DNA from: Alphaproteobacteria bacterium
GTDB taxonomy: Bacteria; Pseudomonadota; Alphaproteobacteria; Rhodobacterales; Rhodobacteraceae
NCBI GenBank assembly: GCA_030427405.1
Contig: JAUHXK010000003.1
Coordinates: 1 to 64,000 of the forward strand
Direction: 5' to 3'
Length of the DNA: 64,000 nt
A model generated the notes under the pieces. It did no database searches, had not been told where the DNA came from, and saw only the letters and a program-made list of their open reading frames with translations. Below are positions 20,299 to 30,448 of this stretch, piece by piece (positions within the stretch are counted from its first letter, which is position 1; every line of letters starts with the position of its first letter). The position numbers were made by a program, and so were the translations under genes.

Positions 20299-21135
20299 TC
20301 AGGGAAGGGTTGGTGCAATCACATAAAGCGCTTTCAACGCTTCGCTGGGTTCGATCCCCGGAAGCGCGGTTCGAAAGATCTGTTCCATCACGCCCTGAGT
20401 GTACATTTGCGACAGCGCCGTATCTACCATCAGGCGAAAGTCATCATCCCCCCGAGGCAGCGCCAGGCCTTGCTTTTCGATGGTCAGGACTTCTTGCGAG
20501 ATTTTGAAATCAGTGCTCAGACCGGCGGCGAGGTAGTTGATCAGCAAAATCGACTGATCCGCGAAATAGGCGTCAATCTCGCCGTCCCGCAAGGCCTTGA
20601 TGCCATCGGGGTGGGAAACGAACCGGACCAGCTTTGCCTCGATCCCGGCGGAACCGAACGAGTTAAAGACGGCTTCTTCGGTGGTGGTGCCGCCACGCAT
20701 GCCGACCTTTTTGCCGGAAAGGGCTGCCATTGAAACATCTGCATCATTGGGCAGCAGGAGCGAGGTGCCGTCCACATAGGTCGGGATAGAGAAATCGACT
20801 TTTTCACGCCGCGACAGTGTTATCGTCGCCGCGCCGCACAGCATGTCGACCTCTCCGGCGGCCACCATGTCAAAACGCGTGTCGGTCTGAACCGGGATGA
20901 ACTGCGCGTTCAGGGTGTCAATGTTCAACTGATCGGCGATCAAACGCGCGACCCGGTCGCAGACCATGGGTGACAACCCGTCGGGGCGACCCTGATCGTT
21001 GATATAGGACAGCGGGGCGGCATCAGTGCGGAACCCAAAGCGTATTTCCCCGGTCTCTTTGATGCGGTCGATGGTTTGCGCCGGAACAGCGGTTGCCGCC
21101 AGCAGGGCAGCGAGAGCGAGGGAAAAAATGCGCAT
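20299..21135 (-). CDS. Amino-acid ABC transporter substrate-binding protein
   Basis: This 278-residue periplasmic type-3 solute-binding protein has a signal peptide (1-19) and then IKETGEIRFGFRTDAAPLSY, the family opening. The ligand pocket segment MLCGAATITLSRREKVDFS follows near 100, and KVGMRGGTT near 150. The start at 21135 is supported by AAAGGA and the signal peptide. No permease or ATPase gene is adjacent, so it either serves a transporter encoded elsewhere or acts as a sensor. Confidence 0.82.
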   Translation of the reverse strand: MRIFSLALAALLAATAVPAQTIDRIKETGEIRFGFRTDAAPLSYINDQGRPDGLSPMVCDRVARLIADQLNIDTLNAQFIPVQTDTRFDMVAAGEVDMLCGAATITLSRREKVDFSIPTYVDGTSLLLPNDADVSMAALSGKKVGMRGGTTTEEAVFNSFGSAGIEAKLVRFVSHPDGIKALRDGEIDAYFADQSILLINYLAAGLSTDFKISQEVLTIEKQGLALPRGDDDFRLMVDTALSQMYTQGVMEQIFRTALPGIEPSEALKALYVIAPTLP

Positions 21136-21220
21136 GAATAATCCTTTGACGTGAATTGACCTTAACCCTAGCGTCAATGCCCTAGGCCTCAAAGCGAAAT
21201 AAGGGCGGGGCGTTCCAAGA

Positions 21221-21247
21221 AAAAAGGGCGCCCACTGGGCGCCCTTT
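21221..21247 (-). terminator. Rho-independent terminator of glnA
   Basis: An 11-bp perfect stem (21223-21233 with 21237-21247) with a 3-base loop lies 27 bases after the glnA stop and is followed on the minus strand by a T-run. Confidence 0.85.
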
Positions 21248-21273
21248 GGTTGTGTCATACGATGGCTGCGAAA

Positions 21274-22680
21274 TCAGCAGCTGTAGTACATGCCGTACTC
21301 AACCGGGTGCGGCGTGTGCTCGTAGGTTTCGACCTCTTCCATCTTCAGTGCGATGTAGCCGTCGATCTGGTCTTTGGTGAACACGTCGCCTTGCAGCAGG
21401 AAGTCGTGATCGGATGCCAGAGCTTCCAAAGCCTCACGCAGCGAGCCGCAAACGGTCGGGATGTCGGCCAGTTCTTCGGCCGGCAGATCGTACAGGTTCT
21501 TGTCCATGGCTTCGCCCGGATCGATCTTGTTCTTGATGCCGTCCAGACCAGCCATCAGCAGCGCGGCAAACGCCAGGTAGGGGTTCGCAGCCGGGTCAGG
21601 GAAACGAGCCTCGACGCGCTTGGCTTTCGGGCTTTCGGTCCACGGAATACGGACACAACCCGAACGGTTGCGGGCCGAGTAGGCGCGCAGAACGGGGGCC
21701 TCAAAACCCGGGATCAAACGCTTGTAGCTGTTGGTCGACGGGTTGGTGAAAGCGTTCAGGGTCTTGGCGTGCTTCAGAACACCGCCGATGAAATACAGCG
21801 CTTCGTCCGACAGGTCGGCGTATTTGTCGCCAGCGAACAGCGGCTTGCCGTCTTTCCAGATCGACATGTTCACGTGCATGCCGGTGCCGTTGTCGCCTGC
21901 GATGGGCTTGGGCATGAACGTCGCCGATTTGCCGTAGGCGTGGGCCACGTTGTGGATGACGTACTTGTACTTCTGCAGCTCGTCGGCTTGCTTGGTCAGG
22001 CTGTCGAAGATCAGGCCCAGTTCGTGCTGACAGGACGCAACCTCGTGGTGGTGCTTGTCCACTTTCATGCCCAGACGCTTCATGGTCGACAGCATTTCCG
22101 AACGCAGGTCTTGTGCCTCGTCAACGGGGTTCACGGGGAAGTAGCCGCCCTTGACGCCCGGACGATGGCCCATGTTGCCCATCTCGTATTCGGTGTCGGT
22201 GTTCCACGATGCATCAGTCGCATCAACCTCGTAGGATACCTTGTTGATGCTGTTCGAGAAACGGACGTCGTCAAACAGGAAGAATTCAGCTTCGGGGCCC
22301 ATATAGGCGACGTCGCCGATACCGGATGCCTTCAGGTAGGCTTCGGCCTTCTGCGCGGTGCCGCGCGGGTCACGTTCATAGGCTTCGCCAGTGTCGGGCT
22401 CAACAACCGAGCAGTGAATGCAGATGGTTTTTTCCGCGTAGAACGGGTCGACATAGGCGCTGTCGGTGTCGGGCATCAGTTTCATGTCCGATGCTTCGAT
22501 CGACTTCCACCCAGCGATGGACGAACCGTCGAACATGAAGCCTTCTTCGAGGAAATCCTCGTCGACCTGATCGGACATGATCGTCACGTGCTGAAGCTTG
22601 CCGCGCGGGTCGGTGAAACGGATATCGACGTATTCAGCATCCTCGTCCCGGATCAGCTGAAGAACTGCGTCCTTGCTCAT
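21274..22680 (-). CDS. glnA: Glutamine synthetase type I
   Basis: GlnA joins ammonia to glutamate using ATP. The 468-residue protein is the standard dodecameric GSI-beta type. It contains the adenylylation site Tyr397 in KNLYDLP, the metal/ATP segment [15 protein letters not shown] and the NRSGCVRIP arginine loop. The adenylylation site implies control by GlnE. glnB lies 32 bases upstream on the same strand, so the two genes form the usual alphaproteobacterial glnBA operon. Confidence 0.98.
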   Translation of the reverse strand: MSKDAVLQLIRDEDAEYVDIRFTDPRGKLQHVTIMSDQVDEDFLEEGFMFDGSSIAGWKSIEASDMKLMPDTDSAYVDPFYAEKTICIHCSVVEPDTGEAYERDPRGTAQKAEAYLKASGIGDVAYMGPEAEFFLFDDVRFSNSINKVSYEVDATDASWNTDTEYEMGNMGHRPGVKGGYFPVNPVDEAQDLRSEMLSTMKRLGMKVDKHHHEVASCQHELGLIFDSLTKQADELQKYKYVIHNVAHAYGKSATFMPKPIAGDNGTGMHVNMSIWKDGKPLFAGDKYADLSDEALYFIGGVLKHAKTLNAFTNPSTNSYKRLIPGFEAPVLRAYSARNRSGCVRIPWTESPKAKRVEARFPDPAANPYLAFAALLMAGLDGIKNKIDPGEAMDKNLYDLPAEELADIPTVCGSLREALEALASDHDFLLQGDVFTKDQIDGYIALKMEEVETYEHTPHPVEYGMYYSC

Positions 22681-22712
22681 ACTCTCTATTCCTCTGATTT
22701 GAGTGTGTTCGG

Positions 22713-23057
<345 letters not shown>

Positions 23058-23231
23058 TCACCTCGCATGGTTGTCAGGAAGGCAGTGATCACGTCTAAGA
23101 TCGGGCGGCAATGTGAATACGAATTTGGTGCAGTTGTGCTGCGTTGATTTTGGGCGTTCGTTTAAATTTTGATCGAGTTGCACAAAAAATGATCGAAATT
23201 GAATCGCGCAAGGAAGGGTCAAGGGAAGTTC

Positions 23232-24827
23232 ATGAAGGAATTGTTGACGGCGGCACAGATGCGCGAGGTCGAGCAGGGCGCGATCAGGTCGGGGCGCGTC
23301 ACGGGTCTGGAACTGATGGAACATGCGGGCAGGGGGGTCGTTACCGCGATCCTGGAAAAATGGCCCGTGTTGGACAGGCGAGGGGCCAGCCCCTCGCGCT
23401 CCCCGGGATATTTCCAGCCAGATGAAGGGGATCCCCTGCGCGCCGTGGTGCTTTGCGGGCCCGGCAACAATGGCGGCGACGGGTTTGTCATTGCGCGGGT
23501 CTTGCGAGAGCTGGGGTGGGCGGTGGATCTGTTTCTGTACGGGGACCCGGACCGCCTGCCGCCGGATGCGCGGGCGAATTGCGTGGCCGTTCAGGGGGTG
23601 ATCAAGGTTCAGGATTGGGCGTTGTTTCGGCCGGGGGATGGGGCGTCTTGCGACCTGTATGTCGATGCGGTTTTCGGGGCCGGATTGAGCCGGGCCCCGG
23701 GGGCAGAAATCATGCGCCCGCTGGCGGATTTGGCAAAGGCCGCGCGTAGTGGCGCGCGGGTTGTTTGTGTCGATGCCCCGACCGGGTTGTGCATGGACAG
23801 CGGGCGTGCGCTGAGCGCGGAATTTGGCGCGGTGCGCGGCGACTTGACGGTTACCTTTCACAGGATGCGGCCGGGGCAGTTTCTAGCGGACGGGCCCGAG
23901 TATTGCGGTGACTTGCGGGTTGTGGATATCGGGCTTGAGGGCGATGGCGCGGAGGCGACTTCCTTGTTGGACCAGATGGCACTGCCGGAGTTGGATAAGG
24001 CTGGGTTTGGGCACAAGTATGCGCATGGGCATGCTTTGGTACTGTCCGGGGGTGAGGCACAAACCGGGGCGGCGCGGCTGGCGGCGCGGGCTGCTCTGCG
24101 CATCGGGGCGGGATTGGTGACGGTCGCGGCCCCGGGGGCTGCGCTTGGCGAGGTGGCCAGCCAGGTAACGGCGATCATGGTGCGGCGCGTCGAAGGGCCA
24201 GAGGACTTGGCCAATGCGTTGGGGGATCAGCGCCTGAACGCGCTGTGCCTGGGGCCGGGTTTGGGGCTGGAGCGGGCGCGCGATTTGGTCCCGGTTGCAC
24301 TGGCATCGGGACGGCCCGTGGTTCTGGATGCGGATGCCTTGAGCGCCTTTGCCGGGGACCAGGACGCCTTGCTTGGACGTTTGCACGACGCCTGTGTCCT
24401 GACGCCCCATGGTGGCGAGTTTGCGCGCCTGTTTCCCGACATTGCGGCAAGGCTGGATGAGGCACCGGTGGCCGGGCCGACCTATTCTCGCGTTGACGCG
24501 GTGAAAGAAGCCGCGCGCAGGGCAGGATGTGTTGTCCTGTTCAAAGGGCCGGATACGGTGATCGCGGGGCCTGATGGGCGATGTTCCATCAACGCGGCCA
24601 GCTATGACCGGGCGGTTCCCTGGTTGGCCACGGCGGGCGCCGGAGATGTTCTGGCGGGGCTGATCGCCGGGTTGCTTGCGCGGGGATATGACCCGATGCG
24701 CAGCGCCGAAGCGGGGGCGTGGCTTCACGTTGAATGTGCGCGGGCCTTTGGGGCAGGGCTGATCGCCGAAGATATCAGTGAACAAGTGCCTGGGGTTCTG
24801 AACGCCTTGCGGAAGTTTGCAAACTAG
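23232..24827 (+). CDS. nnr: Bifunctional NAD(P)HX epimerase/dehydratase Nnr
   Basis: This 531-residue two-domain repair enzyme has an N-terminal YjeF_N epimerase domain (about 1-215, GPGNNGGDG at 76-84). The C-terminal ADP-dependent dehydratase domain (about 225-531) contains the catalytic GAGDVLAGLIAG segment. It repairs hydrated NADH and NADPH. Residues 49-65 are encoded by a dispersed 49-bp repeat and form a loop insertion just before the first strand of the epimerase domain. The start at 23232 is supported by AAGGGAAG and by the YjeF N-terminus. Confidence 0.93.
   Translation: MKELLTAAQMREVEQGAIRSGRVTGLELMEHAGRGVVTAILEKWPVLDRRGASPSRSPGYFQPDEGDPLRAVVLCGPGNNGGDGFVIARVLRELGWAVDLFLYGDPDRLPPDARANCVAVQGVIKVQDWALFRPGDGASCDLYVDAVFGAGLSRAPGAEIMRPLADLAKAARSGARVVCVDAPTGLCMDSGRALSAEFGAVRGDLTVTFHRMRPGQFLADGPEYCGDLRVVDIGLEGDGAEATSLLDQMALPELDKAGFGHKYAHGHALVLSGGEAQTGAARLAARAALRIGAGLVTVAAPGAALGEVASQVTAIMVRRVEGPEDLANALGDQRLNALCLGPGLGLERARDLVPVALASGRPVVLDADALSAFAGDQDALLGRLHDACVLTPHGGEFARLFPDIAARLDEAPVAGPTYSRVDAVKEAARRAGCVVLFKGPDTVIAGPDGRCSINAASYDRAVPWLATAGAGDVLAGLIAGLLARGYDPMRSAEAGAWLHVECARAFGAGLIAEDISEQVPGVLNALRKFAN
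23378..23426. repeat. 49-bp hairpin repeat, copy B (inside nnr)
   Basis: This is the reverse complement of the repeat at 1363-1411 with one mismatch in 49 bases. It includes the GCGAGGGG/CCCCTCGC hairpin at 23378-23397. It is read in frame within nnr and encodes residues 49-65 (SPSRSPGYFQPDE near its end). Confidence 0.85.
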
Positions 24828-25115
24828 GCGGGGATTGGCCGCTTTGCGGTGCGGGTGGCGAAAAATCGCCCACGGCATGTGCGACAAGGCATAGCGAGTA
24901 TTTGCCAGTCGCATGGCTGATTGGCAGAATTTGCTTGTCCGGTATTTGCTTTGCGAAAGGGCGCCTGGATAACCTTTTGAATTAACACAATTACTTTGTT
25001 TTCGGTTTGGCCCGGTTGTGGCGCGTTTGCAATGATTGATCGTGACAAGGCGCGGTGCACTGGAACGCGCGGGTTTCGACAACATCTGGGCAGTACCTGA
25101 AAGCAGAACCAAGCC

Positions 25116-26249
25116 ATGGTGACGAACATGACCCTTAACTTTAAACTAGCATCAGTTGCGACCGTATTGGCCGCGACGACAGCGATCCCCGCCGCTGCAG
25201 AAATGAAATACGAAAACAACAGCGGTGGTTACGTCCTGCTCTACGGACAGCTGAACCCGGCTTTGATCTCGGTCGATGATGGCCAGGACACCGATACCCG
25301 CGTTCTGGACAATGATCTGTCCAACAGCCGCGTCGGACTGCGCCTGTTGCAGCCTTTTGGTCAGAACGAGTTCACGTTCCGCTTTGAAACCGGCCTGGGC
25401 CTGCCGAGTTCGAGCGAATGGAACCAATTGGGTACCGATTTCAGCGGCTGGACGCGCGAAGACCTGCGTCATGTCGATTTCGCGCTGAAAGGCGACTGGG
25501 GTAAATTCTCGGCTGGTCAAGGCAGCATGGCGTCGGACGGCTCGTCCGAGGTTGACCTGTCCTATGTTGGCACTGCGCTGTATTCCTTTACCAACGATGA
25601 AAACTCGGGCTTTTTCTACCGCGGTACCGATGGCACGCTGAGCGATATCACCGTTGGCGATTCCAGCAACAACTTTGACGGTTCGCGGCGCGGGCGCGTG
25701 CGGTATGACACGCCCGAAGTCAACGGGTTCTCGGCGGCCATCGCTTATGGTCAGAACATTCTGTCCAGCAGCGATGACGACGATTATTACGATGTCGCGC
25801 TGAACTACGGCAATACGTTTGCCGGCGGCGTGGAATTCGCGGCGGGCATCGCCTATGCCGTGCGGGATATGGATGACGGTTCGGGCAAGCGGGAAGACAC
25901 AATCGGCTCGGCGTCGGTGCTGCTGCCAAGCGGCTTTAGCTTTACGGCTGCGGCGGGTACGCGTGACAATGCCGGTGGCGATGCGGACCCAAGCTTTTGG
26001 TACACCAAGATCGCCTATGAGGGCGACTGGATCTCCCTGGGCAAAACGGGCGTCGGTATCGACTATTACGACGGTTCTGACTTTGACAGCGATGGCTCCA
26101 GCACGGAATCCTGGGGTATCGCGGTTGTTCAGCGTATCGACAGCATCAATACCGATGCCTACCTGAAATACCGCAACCACGATTTCAATGACGGAACCTC
26201 GTTCGACAAGAACGAAGCCTGGGTGCTGGGCGCACGCTGGCAGTTCTGA
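25116..26249 (+). CDS. Outer membrane porin
   Basis: This 377-residue beta-barrel protein has a signal peptide (cleavage near AAA-EMKYE), many alternating amphipathic strands, acidic loops (SSSDDDDYYD near 210) and a C-terminal phenylalanine (GARWQF), the BamA recognition end. It resembles general-diffusion porins of Rhodobacteraceae. The ATG at 25128, with GGTGA upstream, is a plausible alternative start. It is preceded by 288 bases with an AT-rich stretch suitable for a promoter and followed by a strong terminator, so it is a single-gene unit. Confidence 0.85.
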   Translation: MVTNMTLNFKLASVATVLAATTAIPAAAEMKYENNSGGYVLLYGQLNPALISVDDGQDTDTRVLDNDLSNSRVGLRLLQPFGQNEFTFRFETGLGLPSSSEWNQLGTDFSGWTREDLRHVDFALKGDWGKFSAGQGSMASDGSSEVDLSYVGTALYSFTNDENSGFFYRGTDGTLSDITVGDSSNNFDGSRRGRVRYDTPEVNGFSAAIAYGQNILSSSDDDDYYDVALNYGNTFAGGVEFAAGIAYAVRDMDDGSGKREDTIGSASVLLPSGFSFTAAAGTRDNAGGDADPSFWYTKIAYEGDWISLGKTGVGIDYYDGSDFDSDGSSTESWGIAVVQRIDSINTDAYLKYRNHDFNDGTSFDKNEAWVLGARWQF

Positions 26250-26270
26250 TCCGGAACCGTTTGAACCAAC

Positions 26271-26303
26271 AAAACGCCCCGGCCTTGTCCGGGGCGTTTT
26301 TTT
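26271..26303 (+). terminator. Rho-independent terminator of the porin gene
   Basis: A 12-bp stem (26271-26282 with 26289-26300), rich in GC, ends in a run of seven T beginning at 26297. Confidence 0.9.
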
Positions 26304-26331
26304 GTCCGCAAGTGGTGCAATAGACACCCCG

Positions 26332-26349
26332 AAGGGGCAGTTGCCCCTT
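26332..26349. repeat. Short perfect hairpin upstream of tig
   Basis: AAGGGGCA (26332-26339) and TGCCCCTT (26342-26349) form an 8-bp stem with a 2-base gap. It lies between the porin terminator and tig; role unknown. Confidence 0.45.
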
Positions 26350-26435
26350 GCACGCGGGCGGCTGGGCAAATAGAAGGCGTCAAATTTGCCTGGCGCGCCG
26401 TTTTGCGCGCCCCGAATCCTATGGGGACTACCATA

Positions 26436-27767
26436 ATGCAGGTTACCGAGACGCTGAACGAAGGTCTGAAACGCGGCTACAACATCACCGTGACCGCGGC
26501 TGAGCTGGACGAGAAGGTCAACGAAAAGCTGACCGAAGCGCAGCCCGAAGTCGAGATGAAGGGCTTCCGCAAAGGCAAGGTGCCGATGGCGCTGCTGAAA
26601 AAGCAGTTTGGTCAGCGCCTGCTGGGCGAAGCGATGCAGGAAACCATCGACGGTGCGATGAACAAGCATTTCGAGGATAGCGGCGAGCGTCCGGCGTTGC
26701 AGCCCGAGGTCAAGATGACCAATGAGGACTGGAAAGAAGGCGACGATGTCGAGGTCGCCATGTCCTATGAAGCGCTGCCGGAAATTCCCGAGGTTGATCT
26801 GAAGTCGGTCGAGCTGGAAAAGCTGGTCGTCAAGGCCGATGACGCGTCCGTCGAAGAAGCACTGAACAACCTGGCCGAAACCGCACAGGATTTCAAAGCG
26901 CGCCGCAAGGGTTCAAAAGCCAAGGACGGCGACCAGATCGTGTTCGACTTTGTGGGCAAGGTTGATGGTGAGGAATTCGAAGGCGGTGCCGCCGAAGATT
27001 ACCCGCTGGTCCTGGGGTCGAACAGCTTTATCCCCGGTTTCGAAGAGCAGTTGGTTGGCGTGAAGGCCGAGGAAGAAAAAGACGTCACCGTCACCTTCCC
27101 CGAAGAATACGGCGCCGAGCATCTGGCTGGCAAAGAAGCCGTCTTTGCCTGCACGATCAAAGAAGTGAAAGAGCCGGTCGCTGCCGAAGTGAATGACGAA
27201 CTGGCCAAGAAATTCGGCGCCGATGACCTGGACGCGCTGAAAGGCCAGATCGCCGAGCGCCTGGAGGCCGAGTATGCGGGTGCTTCGCGCGCAGTCATGA
27301 AACGGGCGCTGCTGGACGTTCTGGATACCAAGGTATCTTTCGACCTGCCGCCGTCGCTGGTTGACGCAGAGGCCAAGCAGATTGCACATCAGCTGTGGCA
27401 CGAGGAAAACCCCGAGGTCGAAGGTCACGACCATGGCGAGATCGAGCCGACCGACGAGCACACCAAGCTGGCCGAGCGCCGCGTGCGTCTGGGCCTGCTG
27501 CTGGCCGAGCTGGGCCAGAAGGCCGAGGTTGAGGTTTCGGATGCCGAGATGACTCAGGCGATCATGAACCAGGCGCGTCAGTATCCGGGGCAGGAGCGTC
27601 AGTTCTTTGAATTCGTGCAGCAGAACGCACAGATGCAGCAGCAGCTGCGAGCGCCGCTGTTTGAAGACAAGGTTGTCGATTACGTGTTCGAACTGGCGCA
27701 GGTGGCCGACAAGGAAGTCAGCAAAGACGACCTGCAAAAAGCTGTTGAGGCACTGGAAGAGGAGTAA
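26436..27767 (+). CDS. tig: Trigger factor
   Basis: This is the ribosome-bound chaperone and peptidyl-prolyl isomerase. The 443 residues divide into the ribosome-docking N-domain with the signature GFRKGKVP near 49-56, the FKBP-type PPIase domain (about 150-250, [13 protein letters not shown] and [10 protein letters not shown]), and the helical C-terminal arms. The start at 26436 (MQVTETL) has GGGGA 8 bases upstream; an in-frame ATG at 26403 adds an unlikely leader. It converges on luxI. Confidence 0.97.
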   Translation: MQVTETLNEGLKRGYNITVTAAELDEKVNEKLTEAQPEVEMKGFRKGKVPMALLKKQFGQRLLGEAMQETIDGAMNKHFEDSGERPALQPEVKMTNEDWKEGDDVEVAMSYEALPEIPEVDLKSVELEKLVVKADDASVEEALNNLAETAQDFKARRKGSKAKDGDQIVFDFVGKVDGEEFEGGAAEDYPLVLGSNSFIPGFEEQLVGVKAEEEKDVTVTFPEEYGAEHLAGKEAVFACTIKEVKEPVAAEVNDELAKKFGADDLDALKGQIAERLEAEYAGASRAVMKRALLDVLDTKVSFDLPPSLVDAEAKQIAHQLWHEENPEVEGHDHGEIEPTDEHTKLAERRVRLGLLLAELGQKAEVEVSDAEMTQAIMNQARQYPGQERQFFEFVQQNAQMQQQLRAPLFEDKVVDYVFELAQVADKEVSKDDLQKAVEALEEE

Positions 27768-27824
27768 TCCTCTTCCCCCACTTCTTTCAGGAGTTTTCCG
27801 CGAAAGATGGGGGGGCTGAAAATA

Positions 27825-27854
27825 GCGAAGCCGCCTGGAAAGAGGCGGCTTCGC
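27825..27854. terminator. Shared hairpin between tig and luxI
   Basis: A perfect 12-bp stem (GCGAAGCCGCCT, 27825-27836, with its complement at 27843-27854) and a 6-base loop lie between the two convergent genes. Confidence 0.7.
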
Positions 27855-27885
27855 GTAGGTGGCTTTGTGCTATGAGGTGAGGGGG

Positions 27886-28740
27886 TCAGGCCTCATGAGC
27901 AAAAGCACGGGGGGTATGTAGCAGAGCTGTTTTCTGCTCTGGGGTAAACGTGTCGGTCAGGGACTCGATCAGTCTGAGAACGTCCTGACGCTCGGCTTCG
28001 GTTTTCGCCGCATTCATCTGCTCGACAAAGTACTTTTCGAGGTCGGTGAGCGGCTTGTGGTCGCGGTTTGCCGGGTTGCTGTTCGCGGTCTTCTTGGCCT
28101 CGAACATGGCAAGCGCCTTTTCTTCGTCCAGGAACACATCGTGGTGAATTCCGGCAAAGTCGCGAACCCCTGCGATACGCTCGTCGCTGCAATCAAGCAG
28201 GGCGGCGAGTGCTGAAACCTTGCCCATCGGCACGGTTTCACCGACGTAGTCATAAGGTGCGCAGTTCGACCGTTTCAGAACCCGGTCCATGACGGGGTCA
28301 ATGACGGTGATGATGTCCGAGATACCCGCGCTTTTTGCGTATTCGAGCGACCCGATCATCAATTCACAAGTTGCATAGGATACTGAGTTCTTATCCTTGC
28401 CGCGATTCAGGCGCTGCGTGTCGACGCAGAAGCGTGTGGATTCCCACATGGTTGCGCTGCGAATTGGTGCTTCGCCGCACAGAATTGCCGAGAACACGTC
28501 CGACAGCATGTGCGGACCAGTTGTCTGAAGGGCCCTTACGGCTGCGACGACATTCCCCCCATCGTCGAGACCGATTACATAGGCCGGATCCAGATTATCA
28601 AACTCGTCAATTTCCTTTCCATCCTGGATATTGACGTCCCATCCCAGGCGTCCGCCAAATACCCGAGCTCTCAACTCGAACATTTCGTCAAGAACTTCGC
28701 TGAACAGATGTCTGTTCAGGCCATCAACTACGATGATCAT
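27886..28740 (-). CDS. Acyl-homoserine lactone synthase, LuxI family
   Basis: LuxI-type enzymes make N-acyl-homoserine lactone signals from acyl-ACP and SAM. Invariant residues occur at nearly the canonical numbers: Arg24, Phe28, Trp34, Asp45, Asp48 and Arg69. The protein is 284 residues, about 70-80 longer than typical LuxI. The extra C-terminal part (from about residue 205) is charged and helical, and I cannot assign it. The start at 28740 has a strong GGGGGAAG site. It lies 121 bases downstream of luxR on the same strand. Confidence 0.92.
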   Translation of the reverse strand: MIIVVDGLNRHLFSEVLDEMFELRARVFGGRLGWDVNIQDGKEIDEFDNLDPAYVIGLDDGGNVVAAVRALQTTGPHMLSDVFSAILCGEAPIRSATMWESTRFCVDTQRLNRGKDKNSVSYATCELMIGSLEYAKSAGISDIITVIDPVMDRVLKRSNCAPYDYVGETVPMGKVSALAALLDCSDERIAGVRDFAGIHHDVFLDEEKALAMFEAKKTANSNPANRDHKPLTDLEKYFVEQMNAAKTEAERQDVLRLIESLTDTFTPEQKTALLHTPRAFAHEA

Positions 28741-28846
28741 TTCTTCCCCCTTCGAGTGGTTTATTCGGTACACTCATCGTTACCCTGAAAATGGGCAAAA
28801 GCTATTGGGGGTTTCCCGTATTTTTGAAGTTTTTGTGGCTAAATCT

Positions 28847-28868
28847 GGGATATTATTGGGATTATCCC
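28847..28868. promoter_or_regulatory. Inverted repeat between luxR and luxI
   Basis: GGGATA (28847-28852) and TATCCC (28863-28868) are separated by 10 bases, giving a 22-bp interrupted palindrome that overlaps the luxR stop codon, about 107 bases upstream of the luxI start. The size is near that of a lux box, but the sequence is not a canonical one. Confidence 0.3.
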
Positions 28869-29563
28869 GGTGAGATCAGGCCGATTCCGATCGCCCGACC
28901 GACCGCCTGAGGGGTCGTGAGCGCGTTCAGTTTCTCGCGACTCGACCGCAGGTGCACTTCGACAGTGCGGTGCGAGATCGACAGGATATCGCCGATATCC
29001 TGCTGCGATTTGCCGGCGGCGACCCATTGCAGGATCTCGGATTCGCGCGTCGACAATGTCGGGTGATATAGCGAACTTGTCACCTCATCGGAAGAAACAA
29101 CCGTGTCGTGAATGTGGACGGCCATGGATTGCAGATCGCCGATGACATGCGAAAGCTGCTTTTTCCATTCTTCGCGGCTGCAGTCGCGGGTCGCGCTAAG
29201 CAGGCCAATGTCGCCATAAGGGCCGCGAACCGGTATCGTAACCCCCTGGTCGGACAAGCCAAAATCATGCGCATCCCGGAAAACACGTTGAAAATTGTCG
29301 CTGCGTTCCAGGCGGCTCCAATCGACGGGGGCGATGCTGCGCTTGGTCATATGAAGCGTCGGGTCCAGCATGATCAGACCCTGGTCCTGGTAGTGGGATT
29401 TCCAGTCGTCGCCATAGGTAACATATCCGGCAACCGTTCCGGCGGCAGGGTTCATACCTGCATAGGCGGCGTGATCTATGCCGTGCTTTTCACAGACCTG
29501 TTTCAGAAACTCCGTGTATCGAGCTTCTGAGTCTGGAAGGGTGCTCAGATCAACTATTTCCAT
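28862..29563 (-). CDS. LuxR-type autoinducer-responsive regulator
   Basis: The 233-residue protein has an N-terminal autoinducer-binding domain with Trp54, Tyr58, Asp67, Pro68 and Trp82, matching the five signal-contacting residues of the family, and a C-terminal LuxR helix-turn-helix (about 165-210, LSTRESEILQWVAAGKS and RTVEVHL). It should bind the lactone made by the downstream luxI product. The start at 29563 has GGTAGG 7 bases upstream. The 242 bases before it are AT-rich and probably hold its promoter. Confidence 0.92.
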   Translation of the reverse strand: MEIVDLSTLPDSEARYTEFLKQVCEKHGIDHAAYAGMNPAAGTVAGYVTYGDDWKSHYQDQGLIMLDPTLHMTKRSIAPVDWSRLERSDNFQRVFRDAHDFGLSDQGVTIPVRGPYGDIGLLSATRDCSREEWKKQLSHVIGDLQSMAVHIHDTVVSSDEVTSSLYHPTLSTRESEILQWVAAGKSQQDIGDILSISHRTVEVHLRSSREKLNALTTPQAVGRAIGIGLISPG

Positions 29564-29805
29564 AAGGCGCCTACCAGCTGCAGCCCATTGAGTGGCTCGA
29601 GTTCTCACTTGAGTGACCAGTCGAGCCCGAGCGATACACGTGTTTACTTCACTGTAAAAACAACATCACACTTTTATATTCATGACAAGGCAGAGCGCCA
29701 ATCGTCTGCGCTTTTGCGAAGTTTATACGTGAATAATACTGCATTTTTGTCACTACTTTGCGCGCCAATAGCAAAAAGGCGCGCAAGTTTAGGGCGAGAA
29801 ACCCC

Positions 29806-30291
29806 TTATTTTGCTGGCCGCAGGCCCGTTTCCACCAGCATTCCCTGGGCTTTTGCCTCTGGGTAAAAGCCTTTGGCGTAAAGGAAGATGGCGCGCTGTT
29901 GGTCGCCGTCCGACAAAAGCCACGCGCCACGCAGGTATTTCCCGGCAAACTCCAGGTTGGTGTCGGCGTCCAGCAGGCCTTTTGCCTTGCCTTTATATCC
30001 CATCGAGCGAGCCGTCGCGGGTAGTATCTGCAACAGGCCGTAATACGGCCGGTTCACGGCCCAGGGACGGTGCGTGCTTTCCCGGATGGCCAGCTTGTGA
30101 ACCAATTCGCGCGGAATCTCGTAATGGTCGGCCCATTTGTTGATTGAAGCCCGCAATTCCGGTGTTTCGTTAGGGTAAAGCGGCGGGTCAAAGGTATCGG
30201 CCGATTTAGTGACGGCGTCCGGGCTACCGCAGGCGGCCAGCGGGATTGCCATTAGAAAACCGAGAAGAGTGCGGCGTGCGAAATGGGTCAT
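29806..30291 (-). CDS. Lytic transglycosylase lipoprotein (SLT domain)
   Basis: The 161-residue lipoprotein has the lipobox LAAC (Cys21) and an SLT-type catalytic domain with Glu71 in AIRESTHRPWAVN, then YGLLQILPATARSMGY, which corresponds to the GLMQ motif. It trims peptidoglycan from the outer membrane side. It is very short for the family and has only the catalytic core. It lies downstream of rplI, past a terminator-like hairpin, on the same strand. Confidence 0.85.
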   Translation of the reverse strand: MTHFARRTLLGFLMAIPLAACGSPDAVTKSADTFDPPLYPNETPELRASINKWADHYEIPRELVHKLAIRESTHRPWAVNRPYYGLLQILPATARSMGYKGKAKGLLDADTNLEFAGKYLRGAWLLSDGDQQRAIFLYAKGFYPEAKAQGMLVETGLRPAK

Positions 30292-30393
30292 TGCGTGTCT
30301 CCGAATTACGCGTCCGGATGATATTGGCGAAACGCGCCGCTGCAAGGCCGGGCCGGAATTCTGGCTAATTTTTGCTGGTGTCGATGGCAAAAA

Positions 30394-30424
30394 GAAAGGC
30401 CGCGCAATGTCTGCACGGCCTTTC
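30394..30424 (-). terminator. Terminator-like hairpin after rplI
   Basis: GAAAGGCCG (30394-30402) pairs with CGGCCTTTC (30416-30424). On the minus strand a CTTTTT run follows. It ends the rpsF-rpsR-rplI unit. Confidence 0.65.
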
Positions 30425-30448
30425 CTGAAATTATGTACTGATACCGGT

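Noticed and set aside
19459-20733. 424-codon frame antisense to the transglycosylase and ABC binding-protein genes
   Set aside because: Spans two clearly real opposite-strand genes with signal peptides; no start support.
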